A stretch of 8,187 bases of DNA from Acidobacteriaceae bacterium. Lineage in GTDB: Bacteria; Acidobacteriota; Terriglobia; Terriglobales; Acidobacteriaceae. A program made the position numbers and the translations under genes. Positions within the stretch are counted from its first letter, which is position 1; every line of letters begins with the position of its first letter. Shown here piece after piece: positions 1 to 6,066 of the stretch. The notes beneath the pieces were generated by a model. It did not search any database. It saw nothing but the letters and a program-made list of their open reading frames with translations, and was not told where the DNA came from. The stretch lies in the NCBI GenBank assembly GCA_003165855.1, contig PMXH01000518.1:644-8830 (forward strand). Reading direction: 5' to 3'.

Positions 1-72
1 AAGCGCTGCGCCACCCAAAAGCGGCATCCCAAAATCGACGAACAAAGCGTCGAGCTGCGCTCGACTGGACAC
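1..72 (-). other. Possible 5' end of a divergent minus-strand gene (weak)
   Basis: Reading the minus strand from a GTG at 72-70 to the window edge gives 24 open codons that include LDALFVDFGMPLLGGAAL, a composition more protein-like than the other frames here. No Shine-Dalgarno sequence precedes the GTG. The plus strand in the same codon register is also open from the edge to a TGA at 115-117, so a plus-strand C-terminus is an equal alternative. Neither product is recognised. The fragment is too short to decide. Confidence 0.18.
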
Positions 73-139
73 GAGGGCGGCTGTCCCGACATGAGCATCC
101 TGGTGTTACTTTCGTGACCGGGTCGGCATACGTCTTGTT

Positions 140-169
140 ATACGATCCAGCGCTTCTGGCACCTATAAT
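140..169 (+). promoter_or_regulatory. Candidate promoter for the TPR membrane protein
   Basis: A perfect -10 hexamer TATAAT lies at 164-169, about 65-75 bases before the candidate start codons at 235 and 247. No convincing -35 is found at 16-18 bp (TACGAT at 141-146). The better hexamer TTGTTA (135-140) is 23 bp away, which is too far. The call therefore rests on the -10 box and its position. Confidence 0.35.
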
Positions 170-234
170 TCGTTCAAACACAAAAATCAGGGAAGAGCGA
201 AGCGCTGGGTTCTTGCGGCGTTTGCAGAGGGTTC

Positions 235-2448
235 GTGGGGAAGGATATGTCGAAATTGAGTACGAAAGGGGGGCACAGTGCCGCGGCGGGATCGGTCTGG
301 CTGTATGGACCGTGGCTGGATCTGGTGGTGGGTTGCAGCGCGTGGTCGGCTCCGCTCTTGCTTATTTCCTACGTTTCTATCGCTTCGAGCACGCGCGCCT
401 GGTCGATCGCTTTTTATGCTTTGGCGTTGTTCTTTAACTATCCGCATTACATGGCGACGATTTACCGGGCTTACCGGCGTCCCGAAGACGTTCAGAAGTA
501 TCGAATCTTCACCGTATATACAACCGGGCTGGTTCTGCTGACGATGTTGCTGGCGCACTTCTGGATGGGCATTCTTCCGTGGATATTCACACTTTATCTG
601 ACCTGGAGTCCATGGCATTACAGCGGACAGAATTACGGCCTGTTTATGATGTTCGCCCGCCGAGCTGGAGCGAGCCCCAGCAAAGCCGAGCGCCGCGCGC
701 TTTACGGGGCGTTTATCACGTCCTACCTGGTTCTTTTTCTGGGCTTCCACTCGGGACCTTCTTCCGATCCTTTGTTTATTTCGCTGGGAATTCCGCTGGC
801 TGTGGGCCGATGGGGGCAGGTCGCACTGGGCGCTGGTTTCCTGGCACTCTCGACCTATGGCTTGTCGGGACTGGTGCGGGCTGTCGGATGGCGAAAACTG
901 GTGCCGTGCCTGACGCTGTTCTCGTCGCAGTTTCTATGGTTTCTTCTGCCGGCGGCGATGTCGCTGATCTTCACTCATGGGATGGAGATTCCGCAAAGCC
1001 GCTATAGTTCCGGGGTGCTGGCAGTGATGCACTCGGCGCAGTATCTCTGGATCACGAGCTACTATGCGAGGCGGGAGGCATCGGAGGCGCAGGGGCGAAG
1101 CTGGCGTCCGTTGGCTTATTTCGGAGTGCTGGTGGCGGGTGGAATCGCGCTGTTCGTTCCCGGACCCTGGCTGGCCAGCCGGTTGTTCCACTACGATTTC
1201 ACCGCGAGCTTTCTGATCTTCACGGCGCTGGTGAACCTCCATCACTTTATTCTGGACGGTGCAATCTGGAAGCTGCGCGACGGCCGAATTGCGTCTCTGC
1301 TGCTCAATTCTAGAGATCGCCTGGCTGGTGTTGCCTCCGAGGCGGGAGGCGGGTTGGCGGCCGCGTGGGAGTGGATTTCGGGAAGTAGCGCGCGGGCCCA
1401 CGCGCTGCGGGTTGGCGCCGCGCTGCTGCTTGTGACGTGGGGAACGGTTGACCAGGCGCGACATTACTTCGCACTCCGTGCCGAGAATGTGAATGACCTG
1501 CAACGGGCGGCGTCGCTCGATTCGTTTGATAGTCCTTTGCAGACGCGTCTGGCGCATCGAGAACTGGAGGACGGGCATCCTCAACAAGCGGAGGCGGCGT
1601 GGAAGAAGGCGATAGAGTCGAATCCGGCCGATCCGGCGCCGCGGCAGGCTTTGTTGCGGTTCCTGGTAGAGCGCAATCGCTTCGATGAGGCTTTCGACTT
1701 GACCGAAGCGTCGCTCCACTACACTCCGAAGGATGCAAATCTCCTGCTGGATCGCGGACTGCTGGAGTTGCGCCGCGGCCATCCAGAAGTGGCAGTGGAG
1801 AGCTGGGAGCGGGCGATTGCCATCGATCCTGGCCAGATGCTCGCGCAACTCTATCTCGCGAACGAACTCGATCACGAGGGCAAGGCGGGGGACGCAGCGC
1901 TGCACTACAAAGCATTCCTGGGCAGAATTGCTCTGGTGCCCGCAGCCAAGCGTCCGGAACCGGAGAAGGTGATTGCGATTGCGCTGCGCATGGCTGATTG
2001 CCAGGCTCGGTCGTCGCAGACAGAGCAGGCGGTGCAGTCTTACCGGTTGGCGGCGAAGCTTGCAGCTCAGACGAAACAAGCCAAGCTGGAGAGCATCGCG
2101 AACGTGAACGAAGCAGTGATCCAAAGCGAAACCGGCAAAACGGATCAGGCGCTTCAGCTTTATCAGCATGCGCTGCAGTTGGATGAAGCGATCGGCGACC
2201 GGACCTCGAGTGCCGAGGATTGGCTCGCCTATGGCCGATTCCTCGAGAGTGCGGCGTTTCCGGAGCGGCTGGTTTACGCTTGCTTTGTGAAGTCTGCGAG
2301 CCTGCAGGATGCTCTGCCGGACGCGTCGCAACGGCAGTTTCTGGCCGATGCCAGCAGGAAAGCCGAAAGGCTGGTTGGGGCGGAAGCGGGCGCCATCCGT
2401 CGCGATCCACAAGCACTGCTGCAGGAAGCCCTGACGCTTCACCGCTGA
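235..2448 (+). CDS. Histidine-rich multi-pass membrane protein with C-terminal TPR domain
   Basis: The 737-residue protein has two halves. Residues ~28-350 and ~389-402 hold roughly nine or ten hydrophobic segments (e.g. 28-50, 91-124, 156-172, 222-247, 293-315, 321-340). Histidines sit at or near the segment ends: NYPHY (H71), H108, WHYSGQNYG (H128), H172, FTHGME (H248), H266, LFHYD (H319) and NLHHFILDGAIWK (H336, H337, D341). Residues ~436-655 form TPR-like helical repeats, clearest at 436-469 (AEAAWKKAIESNPADP) and 504-537 (AVESWERAIAIDP). I do not recognise a named family. The spaced membrane histidines resemble metal-binding membrane enzymes in general style, but that is inference. TPRs normally mediate protein-protein contacts. 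The start is uncertain: GTG 235 has GAGGG 3 bases upstream, while ATG 247 (725 aa) has GGGGAAGG almost touching it. The gene appears monocistronic. Confidence 0.9.
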   Translation: MGKDMSKLSTKGGHSAAAGSVWLYGPWLDLVVGCSAWSAPLLLISYVSIASSTRAWSIAFYALALFFNYPHYMATIYRAYRRPEDVQKYRIFTVYTTGLVLLTMLLAHFWMGILPWIFTLYLTWSPWHYSGQNYGLFMMFARRAGASPSKAERRALYGAFITSYLVLFLGFHSGPSSDPLFISLGIPLAVGRWGQVALGAGFLALSTYGLSGLVRAVGWRKLVPCLTLFSSQFLWFLLPAAMSLIFTHGMEIPQSRYSSGVLAVMHSAQYLWITSYYARREASEAQGRSWRPLAYFGVLVAGGIALFVPGPWLASRLFHYDFTASFLIFTALVNLHHFILDGAIWKLRDGRIASLLLNSRDRLAGVASEAGGGLAAAWEWISGSSARAHALRVGAALLLVTWGTVDQARHYFALRAENVNDLQRAASLDSFDSPLQTRLAHRELEDGHPQQAEAAWKKAIESNPADPAPRQALLRFLVERNRFDEAFDLTEASLHYTPKDANLLLDRGLLELRRGHPEVAVESWERAIAIDPGQMLAQLYLANELDHEGKAGDAALHYKAFLGRIALVPAAKRPEPEKVIAIALRMADCQARSSQTEQAVQSYRLAAKLAAQTKQAKLESIANVNEAVIQSETGKTDQALQLYQHALQLDEAIGDRTSSAEDWLAYGRFLESAAFPERLVYACFVKSASLQDALPDASQRQFLADASRKAERLVGAEAGAIRRDPQALLQEALTLHR

Positions 2449-2461
2449 TCGCAGAATTTCA

Positions 2462-2489
2462 TCGACGTGCCGGTCACCGGCTGCGTCGA
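2462..2489 (+). terminator. Hairpin after the TPR gene, possible terminator
   Basis: The arms TCGACG and GCCGG pair with CCGGC and CGTCGA around a TCA loop, with a one-by-two internal bulge. The hairpin starts 13 bases after the TGA of the upstream gene. No T-tract follows, so it is not a canonical intrinsic terminator. It may be a Rho-independent variant, a 3'-end stabiliser, or simply a palindrome. Confidence 0.35.
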
Positions 2490-2509
2490 CCGGGCATCCT
2501 ATGAGCTAA

Positions 2510-2538
2510 TTGACACTATTGGCCTTGTGCTAAACAAT
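2510..2538 (+). promoter_or_regulatory. Sigma70-type promoter for the coiled-coil/YetF operon
   Basis: A consensus -35 TTGACA (2510-2515) is followed after 17 bp by AACAAT (2533-2538), which matches four of six -10 positions. TAAACA at 2531-2536 is an alternative -10 with a short spacer, preceded by TGC. Transcription would begin near 2545, leaving a leader of about 68 bases that contains the three tandem repeats. Confidence 0.5.
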
Positions 2539-2555
2539 TGAGAGATTCCAACAAT

Positions 2556-2598
2556 CAAGTTCGGTTAAAACAAGTTTGGTCAAACAAGGGCGGTTAAA
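2556..2598 (+). repeat. Three tandem imperfect repeats in the mRNA leader
   Basis: The copies are CAAGTTCGGTTAAAA (2556-2570), CAAGTTTGGTCAAA (2571-2584) and CAAGGGCGGTTAAA (2585-2598). They run head to tail with a 14-15 bp period and follow the pattern CAAGnnyGGTyAAA. They lie between the predicted transcription start and the ribosome binding site, so they could be an operator array for a regulator or an RNA-level element. No known regulator motif is recognised. Confidence 0.6.
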
Positions 2599-2602
2599 TT
2601 CT

Positions 2603-2610
2603 GGGAGGAA
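2603..2610 (+). promoter_or_regulatory. Strong ribosome binding site
   Basis: GGGAGGAA ends two bases before the ATG at 2613 (GGAGG core 2604-2608, 4-base spacer). This is the clearest Shine-Dalgarno sequence on the plus strand of the window, and it fixes the start of the coiled-coil protein. Confidence 0.7.
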
Positions 2611-2612
2611 AC

Positions 2613-3446
2613 ATGCCGGAAGAAGGCGAACAGATACCTATCGAACATACTGAGCATCAGTCGAACACGGGAAAGTGGATTCTGCTTTTCCTGGCGATTG
2701 TTTTTTTGGCGGGAGCGGTGTATGGGTATGTGACCACGCAGCAACACGTCGAGAAATTGACGAAGGATTTGGGCGACAGCCAGGCGCAGGTGGCGGAACT
2801 GAAGAGCAGAATGCAGACCGCAGAAGCGTCCGAGGATGCGCTGGCTCATCAGGTCGGCCTCACTAAGAAGGAGTTAGCCCAGCGCGCCGCCGAACTGCAG
2901 GCGGAACAAAGGACGGCTGAATCCCGCCTGCAGAAAGAACAGAACGAAGCGAAGGAGCAGATTGGCCAAGTAAGCGGGGAAGTGGCTGGGGTGAAGACCG
3001 ATGTGGGTGGCGTGAAGACCGATGTTGCTTCCACCAAGGCTGATCTGGAAGCCACCAAAGCGAAGCTGCAGAGCGCGGTGGGCGACCTGGGAGTGCAGAG
3101 TGGATTGATCGCGAATACCCGCGGCGATCTGGAAGTGCTCAAACATAAGGGTGACCGGAACTATTACGAATTCACGCTGCTCAGGGGAGCGAAGCCGCAG
3201 GCGGTGGCGACGGCGAGTCTTCAACTCAAGAAGACCGACGCCAAGCACGGCAAATTCACGATCAATGTGACTTCGGACGACAAGACCATCGAGAAGAAGG
3301 ATCGCAACATCGCGGAGCCGATTCAGTTCTACGCGGGACGCGACCATTTGCTGTTTGAGTTGGTGGTTTGGACGGTGGACAAGAACAAGGCTACGGGCTA
3401 CTTGAGCACGCCGAAGAGCGCGCCGACGCCGGTGACTGCCAATTGA
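2613..3446 (+). CDS. Membrane-anchored coiled-coil protein of unknown function
   Basis: The protein has 277 residues. A short acidic cytoplasmic N-terminus (1-20) leads into one transmembrane helix (22-40, ILLFLAIVFLAGAVYGYV). A long A/E/K/Q-rich coiled coil (about 45-165) follows, then a compact beta-rich C-terminal domain (about 183-265, starting YYEFTLLRG and ending LSTPKSA). The topology suggests a bitopic protein with most of its mass in the periplasm. Residues 126-160 are five consecutive seven-residue units (GVKTDVG, GVKTDVA, STKADLE, ATKAKLQ, SAVGDLG), which is a visible heptad register. Similar unnamed proteins are, from memory, found in Acidobacteriota; no enzymatic motif is visible. 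The start is fixed by GGGAGGAA. Its stop is adjacent to the YetF-like gene, so the two are probably co-transcribed. A structural or tethering envelope role is inferred. Confidence 0.88.
   Translation: MPEEGEQIPIEHTEHQSNTGKWILLFLAIVFLAGAVYGYVTTQQHVEKLTKDLGDSQAQVAELKSRMQTAEASEDALAHQVGLTKKELAQRAAELQAEQRTAESRLQKEQNEAKEQIGQVSGEVAGVKTDVGGVKTDVASTKADLEATKAKLQSAVGDLGVQSGLIANTRGDLEVLKHKGDRNYYEFTLLRGAKPQAVATASLQLKKTDAKHGKFTINVTSDDKTIEKKDRNIAEPIQFYAGRDHLLFELVVWTVDKNKATGYLSTPKSAPTPVTAN
2988..3092 (+). repeat. Five 21-bp in-frame heptad repeats
   Basis: Five back-to-back 21-bp units begin at 2988, 3009, 3030, 3051 and 3072. The first two are nearly identical in DNA (both contain GTGAAGACCGATGT) and encode GVKTDV. 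The later units have diverged (ACCAAGGCTGATCTG, ACCAAAGCGAAGCTG). This looks like recent tandem duplication of one coiled-coil heptad inside the gene. Confidence 0.7.
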
Positions 3447-3451
3447 ATGGA

Positions 3452-3976
3452 ATGCTTTTCCCGGGTGGGCACGTAGCGGTGCAGATCGCGCTGCGTACGG
3501 GAGTGATCTACCTGGTAGTGCTGATTGGGGTGCGCCTTAGCGGCAAGCGCGAGGTTGGGCAGATGACGCCGTTCGATCTCACGCTGCTGCTTCTTCTTTC
3601 CAATTCCGTGCAGAATGCGATGACCGGGCCGGACACGTCGCTGATCGGTGGCGTGGTGGCGGCATCCACGCTGTTGGTGCTGAACTATCTGGTAGGGAGT
3701 CTCTCGGGTGTCAATCGCGGATTCCGACATCTGGTGGAGGGCCAGCCGAGCCTGCTCATTCACGATGGAAAGCCCATTGAAGCGCACATGGCGAGGGAGC
3801 ACGTCAGCATGGACGAGCTACAGCGGGCGGTGCGCGAGCACGGCATTGCGGAGTGCAGTGATGTGGCTCTGGCCGTGCTGGAAGTCGATGGGTCGATTAG
3901 CTGCCTGAAATACGACGAGATCAAGCAGGACGCCAATAGCCACCTGGTGCGGCGAAGATTCATTCAGAAGAAGTAG
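3452..3976 (+). CDS. DUF421/YetF-family membrane protein
   Basis: The 174-residue protein has the features of the DUF421 (YetF/YdfS/YkjA) family. The N-terminal hydrophobic helices (about 13-27, 42-55, 62-83) contain the signature RLSGKREVGQMTPFDL (28-43) and SNSVQNAM (50-57). The soluble C-terminal YetF domain has GQPSLLIHDGK (97-107), MDELQRAVREHGI (120-132) and VALAVLEVDGSISCL (138-152). Family members are inner-membrane proteins of poorly defined function with a cytoplasmic C-terminal domain. The length is at the short end of the family (many are 160-230 aa), and both halves are present. ATG 3452 lies 5 bases after the upstream stop and has no clear Shine-Dalgarno, which suggests translational coupling. 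A TTG at 3443 overlapping the upstream TGA, with GGTGA (3431-3435) before it, is the alternative start and would add three residues. Confidence 0.92.
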   Translation: MLFPGGHVAVQIALRTGVIYLVVLIGVRLSGKREVGQMTPFDLTLLLLLSNSVQNAMTGPDTSLIGGVVAASTLLVLNYLVGSLSGVNRGFRHLVEGQPSLLIHDGKPIEAHMAREHVSMDELQRAVREHGIAECSDVALAVLEVDGSISCLKYDEIKQDANSHLVRRRFIQKK

Positions 3977-4023
3977 AATCAGCACCTAAACAGGCTGCGG
4001 AAAAACTCGAATTGAGCCCTACA

Positions 4024-4037
4024 GCGCCCGAAGGCGC
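4024..4037. repeat. Hairpin 1 of the intergenic element
   Basis: GCGCC-CGAA-GGCGC is a perfect 5-bp stem with a CGAA tetraloop. Its core GCC-CGAA-GGC matches that of the second hairpin. Confidence 0.65.
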
Positions 4038-4058
4038 GATTGATAACGTGGCTTTTGC

Positions 4059-4078
4059 GGTATGCCTGAAGGCATACC
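4059..4078. repeat. Hairpin 2 of the intergenic element
   Basis: GGTATGCC-TGAA-GGCATACC is a perfect 8-bp stem with a TGAA loop. It shares the GCC-YGAA-GGC core with hairpin 1. A T-run (4096-4100) follows only after 17 bases, so it is not a canonical terminator, but it may slow or stop transcription coming from either side. Confidence 0.65.
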
Positions 4079-4132
4079 CTGATACGAATCGTGAGTTTTT
4101 CAGCAGCCTGTGAAAGCATGCCCTGATACGAA
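4067..4132 (+). repeat. 22-nt direct repeat spanning the element's right end
   Basis: Positions 4067-4088 and 4111-4132 are the same 22-nt sequence with two differences (4071/4115 and 4076/4120). Both have the form TGAARGCATRCCCTGATACGAA. The first copy starts in the loop of hairpin 2. The second begins at the last base of the right inverted repeat and lies outside the element. The offset is 44 bp. Confidence 0.7.
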
Positions 4133-4154
4133 CCTACTCCAACCGCCGCAAACC

Positions 4155-5339
4155 TTACTGGATCGGCGCAAACTTCACGCAGACAGGCTCGGCGACGTCC
4201 AAAACCTCGCCGGTCGGCATCAGTTGACCGGTTTGTTGGTTGATGCGGAAGACGACGATGTTGTTGGATTTCTCATTGGCAGCAAATAGCAGCTTGCCGG
4301 TGGGGTCGATCTCGAAGCTGCGGGGAGTCTTGCCCTTGGTGGGAGCGTACTCGACGAGGGTTAGCGTTCCCTGGTTTGGGTCGACGGCGAATACCGCGAT
4401 GCTGTCGTGGCCGCGGTTCGAGGCGTAGAGAAACTTTCCCGAAGGATGAATTTCAATTTCGGCGTCTTCTTTGGGTCCAGAAAAATCTTTAGGGAGAGTC
4501 GAGATGGTCTGCAAGGGACGCAGGGCGCCGGCGGCACCGTCGTATGAAAATACCGAAACTGTGGCGGACATTTCGTTGATCACGTAGGCAAACCGGCCTT
4601 TGGGATGAAGCGCGAAGTGCCGAGGGCCGGATGCGGGGGTGGTGGGTTTGGCGAAGGGCGGGTCGTTGAGAGTGAGTGAGCCTTTCGCGCTATCAAATTT
4701 GTAGACGAGAGTTTCATCGAGGCCGAGATCATCCACGATGGCGAAGCGATTGTCGGAGGATAAGTCGATGGAGTGAGCGTGCGGTCCTTCCTGACGCTCG
4801 GGATCCGTGCCGTGGCCGGTGTGCTGCACAAAGGCCGAAGCCTCACCTAGCCGGCCATCTTCAAGTACAGGGAATGTGGCCACGCTGCCGCCGGTGTAGT
4901 TTGCGATCAGAACATACTTTCCAGTTTTGTCTACCGTGATGTAACAAGGATCGGCGCCGCCCGAGGCAACTTGATTCAGCAAGGTTAGTTTGCCGGTCGC
5001 GTGATCGATGGCGAAAGCGCTGACGGCTCCACTCTTTTGGCCTTTGTAGTTGCCGACCTCGTTGACTGCGTATAGGAAGCGATGGTTCGGGTGTACGGCG
5101 AGGAAGGATGGGTTGGTGGTCTCTGCCGCCAAGCCGATGGACGTCAGCTTAGAGGTGTCCGGGTGGAAGCGATAGGCGTAGATCCCCTTACTTGTGCTGC
5201 CTTCCTGGGTGTAGGTGCCGACGTAGACGAAATATTTGTCGTCGTGTTGGGGAGTCGTCGCAGCTCCCGCGCCGATGGTCAGGAACAAGAAAGAAAGAAG
5301 AGTTGCGATCGTTTGGAAGAGATGCCGAGTTGGATTCAT
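4155..5339 (-). CDS. Exported beta-propeller lactonase (6-phosphogluconolactonase-like, COG2706)
   Basis: From ATG 5339 the protein has 394 residues. A Sec signal peptide covers about 1-27 (basic NPTRH, hydrophobic LLSFLFLTIG, likely cleavage after AGA). Lactonase-type propeller blades follow, with YVGTYT (39-44), NPSFLAVHP (76-84), GPHAHS (185-190), GPRHFALHP (238-246), YASNRGHDSI (305-314) and NEKSNNIVVF (355-364). The family (YkgB/Pgl, and the related 3-carboxymuconate cyclase fold) hydrolyses sugar lactones such as 6-phosphogluconolactone. Because this copy is exported, its substrate is probably an extracytoplasmic lactone rather than the pentose phosphate intermediate; that is inference. 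In-frame upstream starts exist (ATG 5357, TTG 5375), but only 5339 gives a standard signal peptide. The stop lies 43 bp from the repeat element. The gene follows the anchored protein gene on the same strand after a 56-bp gap. Confidence 0.9.
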   Translation of the reverse strand: MNPTRHLFQTIATLLSFLFLTIGAGAATTPQHDDKYFVYVGTYTQEGSTSKGIYAYRFHPDTSKLTSIGLAAETTNPSFLAVHPNHRFLYAVNEVGNYKGQKSGAVSAFAIDHATGKLTLLNQVASGGADPCYITVDKTGKYVLIANYTGGSVATFPVLEDGRLGEASAFVQHTGHGTDPERQEGPHAHSIDLSSDNRFAIVDDLGLDETLVYKFDSAKGSLTLNDPPFAKPTTPASGPRHFALHPKGRFAYVINEMSATVSVFSYDGAAGALRPLQTISTLPKDFSGPKEDAEIEIHPSGKFLYASNRGHDSIAVFAVDPNQGTLTLVEYAPTKGKTPRSFEIDPTGKLLFAANEKSNNIVVFRINQQTGQLMPTGEVLDVAEPVCVKFAPIQ

Positions 5340-5345
5340 CGCTCT

Positions 5346-5375
5346 ATAAAAGCGCATGTGGCGGCTATGATGCAA
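5346..5375 (-). promoter_or_regulatory. Candidate promoter giving a leaderless lactonase mRNA
   Basis: On the minus strand TTGCAT (5375-5370), an 18-bp spacer and TTTTAT (5351-5346) form a plausible promoter, with four of six matches in each box. The expected first base would be about 5339, the A of the chosen ATG. This agrees with the absence of a Shine-Dalgarno before that ATG. Both boxes are imperfect. Confidence 0.35.
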
Positions 5376-5395
5376 GGGGCGGCCACTGGGTGTGG

Positions 5396-5992
5396 TTATT
5401 TGGTAAGAACTACGGGCAGCGGCTGGTCGTAGGGCTGGACGACTACGCTCACGGACCGGCGCTGGTTGAAGCTTTGCAGGGGCACGGGGAAACTGACCAT
5501 CACGGTTCGCCTAATTTCCTGGCCGGGCTGCAACTTGTCCTCGGGAGCAAGCGGCGGTTGTGTGTTCGTCTTGAGCGTGGGAAAGGCTTGATAGTAGCGG
5601 GCGAAATCGATAGCGGACACTGCGTCGCTGTTTAGTTCTCCGCTGGATGTGACGAGCTTGCCTTGAATGCCATGCACCCAGAGCGGTTTCTCACCCGAGT
5701 TGTGCAGAGTGAAGGTGAGTGTGACCATGACCGCATTCTGGTTGGGGATTTCGACCGCGGCTACGTTGTCGAGCGATCCGGCGCCTTGCGGCTTGGCACG
5801 CTGGAGAAAGGAATAGATCCCGACGATGAGGAGCACTCCCGCCATGGTCAGCAGCAGAACTTTGACCGGGGGCAGATTGCGTTTGGCGGTACCGAATTCA
5901 TCGCCGATGCGGATGGTGGGACCGCGCTGAATCGCTGGTGGTGCGGGTGAAGGGCCGGGAGATGACGGACGAACGGGAGTTTCATCGGGCAT
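5396..5992 (-). CDS. Single-pass membrane protein with a proline-rich N-terminus, function unknown
   Basis: The 198-residue protein has a proline-rich, probably cytoplasmic N-terminus (1-40: SSPGPSPAPP and NLPPVK), one transmembrane helix (about 43-62, VKVLLLTMAGVLLIVGIYSF) and an exported domain (about 75-198). That domain reads as a beta-sandwich: VMVTLTFTLHNSGEKPLWV (88-106), KLVTSSGEL, LQPGQEIRRTVMVSFP (154-169) and RRSVSVVVQPYD. The "response of two proteins with NSG/ExPL strands" style resembles DUF2393/LEA-14-like sandwich proteins, but the match is not certain. ATG 5992 is chosen because GGAG (5998-6001) precedes it by 5 bases; a GTG at 6022 lacks such a site. The gene is 74 bp downstream of the Tlde1-like gene on the same strand and is probably co-transcribed with it. 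No catalytic motif is visible. Confidence 0.82.
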   Translation of the reverse strand: MPDETPVRPSSPGPSPAPPAIQRGPTIRIGDEFGTAKRNLPPVKVLLLTMAGVLLIVGIYSFLQRAKPQGAGSLDNVAAVEIPNQNAVMVTLTFTLHNSGEKPLWVHGIQGKLVTSSGELNSDAVSAIDFARYYQAFPTLKTNTQPPLAPEDKLQPGQEIRRTVMVSFPVPLQSFNQRRSVSVVVQPYDQPLPVVLTK

Positions 5993-6066
5993 AGGTTCTC
6001 CGTGTGCGCGCCGATCTTGCACGACCGAACAACAGCGGGATGGCTGGCAACAGGCTTCGAGTCGGC

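Larger units (their letters stand above)
3990..4111. repeat. MITE-like palindromic intergenic element
   Basis: The 122-bp element is bounded by terminal inverted repeats: ACAGGCTGCGGAAAAACTC (3990-4008) pairs with 4093-4111, with a single mismatch at 3999/4102. Two perfect hairpins lie inside it (4024-4037 and 4059-4078). It has no coding capacity and no obvious target-site duplication. It fills the gap between two convergent genes, where it could act as a two-way transcription barrier. Similar GGCTGCTGAAAAACTC-ended repeats seem familiar from acidobacterial intergenic regions, but that is memory and unverified. Confidence 0.75.

Noticed and set aside
114..437. Plus-strand frame of 107 codons overlapping the TPR gene start
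   Set aside because: It runs out of frame into the real gene, has no ribosome binding site, and its sequence shows no domain.
187..750. 187-codon minus-strand frame over the start of the TPR gene
   Set aside because: It is low-complexity and basic, with no recognisable motif, and overlaps the well-supported membrane segments on the plus strand.
934..2442. Long open frame (502 codons) on the minus strand opposite the TPR gene
   Set aside because: Its composition (R, Q, P and H rich, no domain) is typical of the antisense of a GC-rich gene. The plus-strand protein has clear membrane and TPR structure.
3368..3451. Upstream extension of the YetF-like protein
   Set aside because: The extra 28 residues are read inside the end of the coiled-coil gene in another frame and are not membrane-like. 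The family signature starts after ATG 3452.
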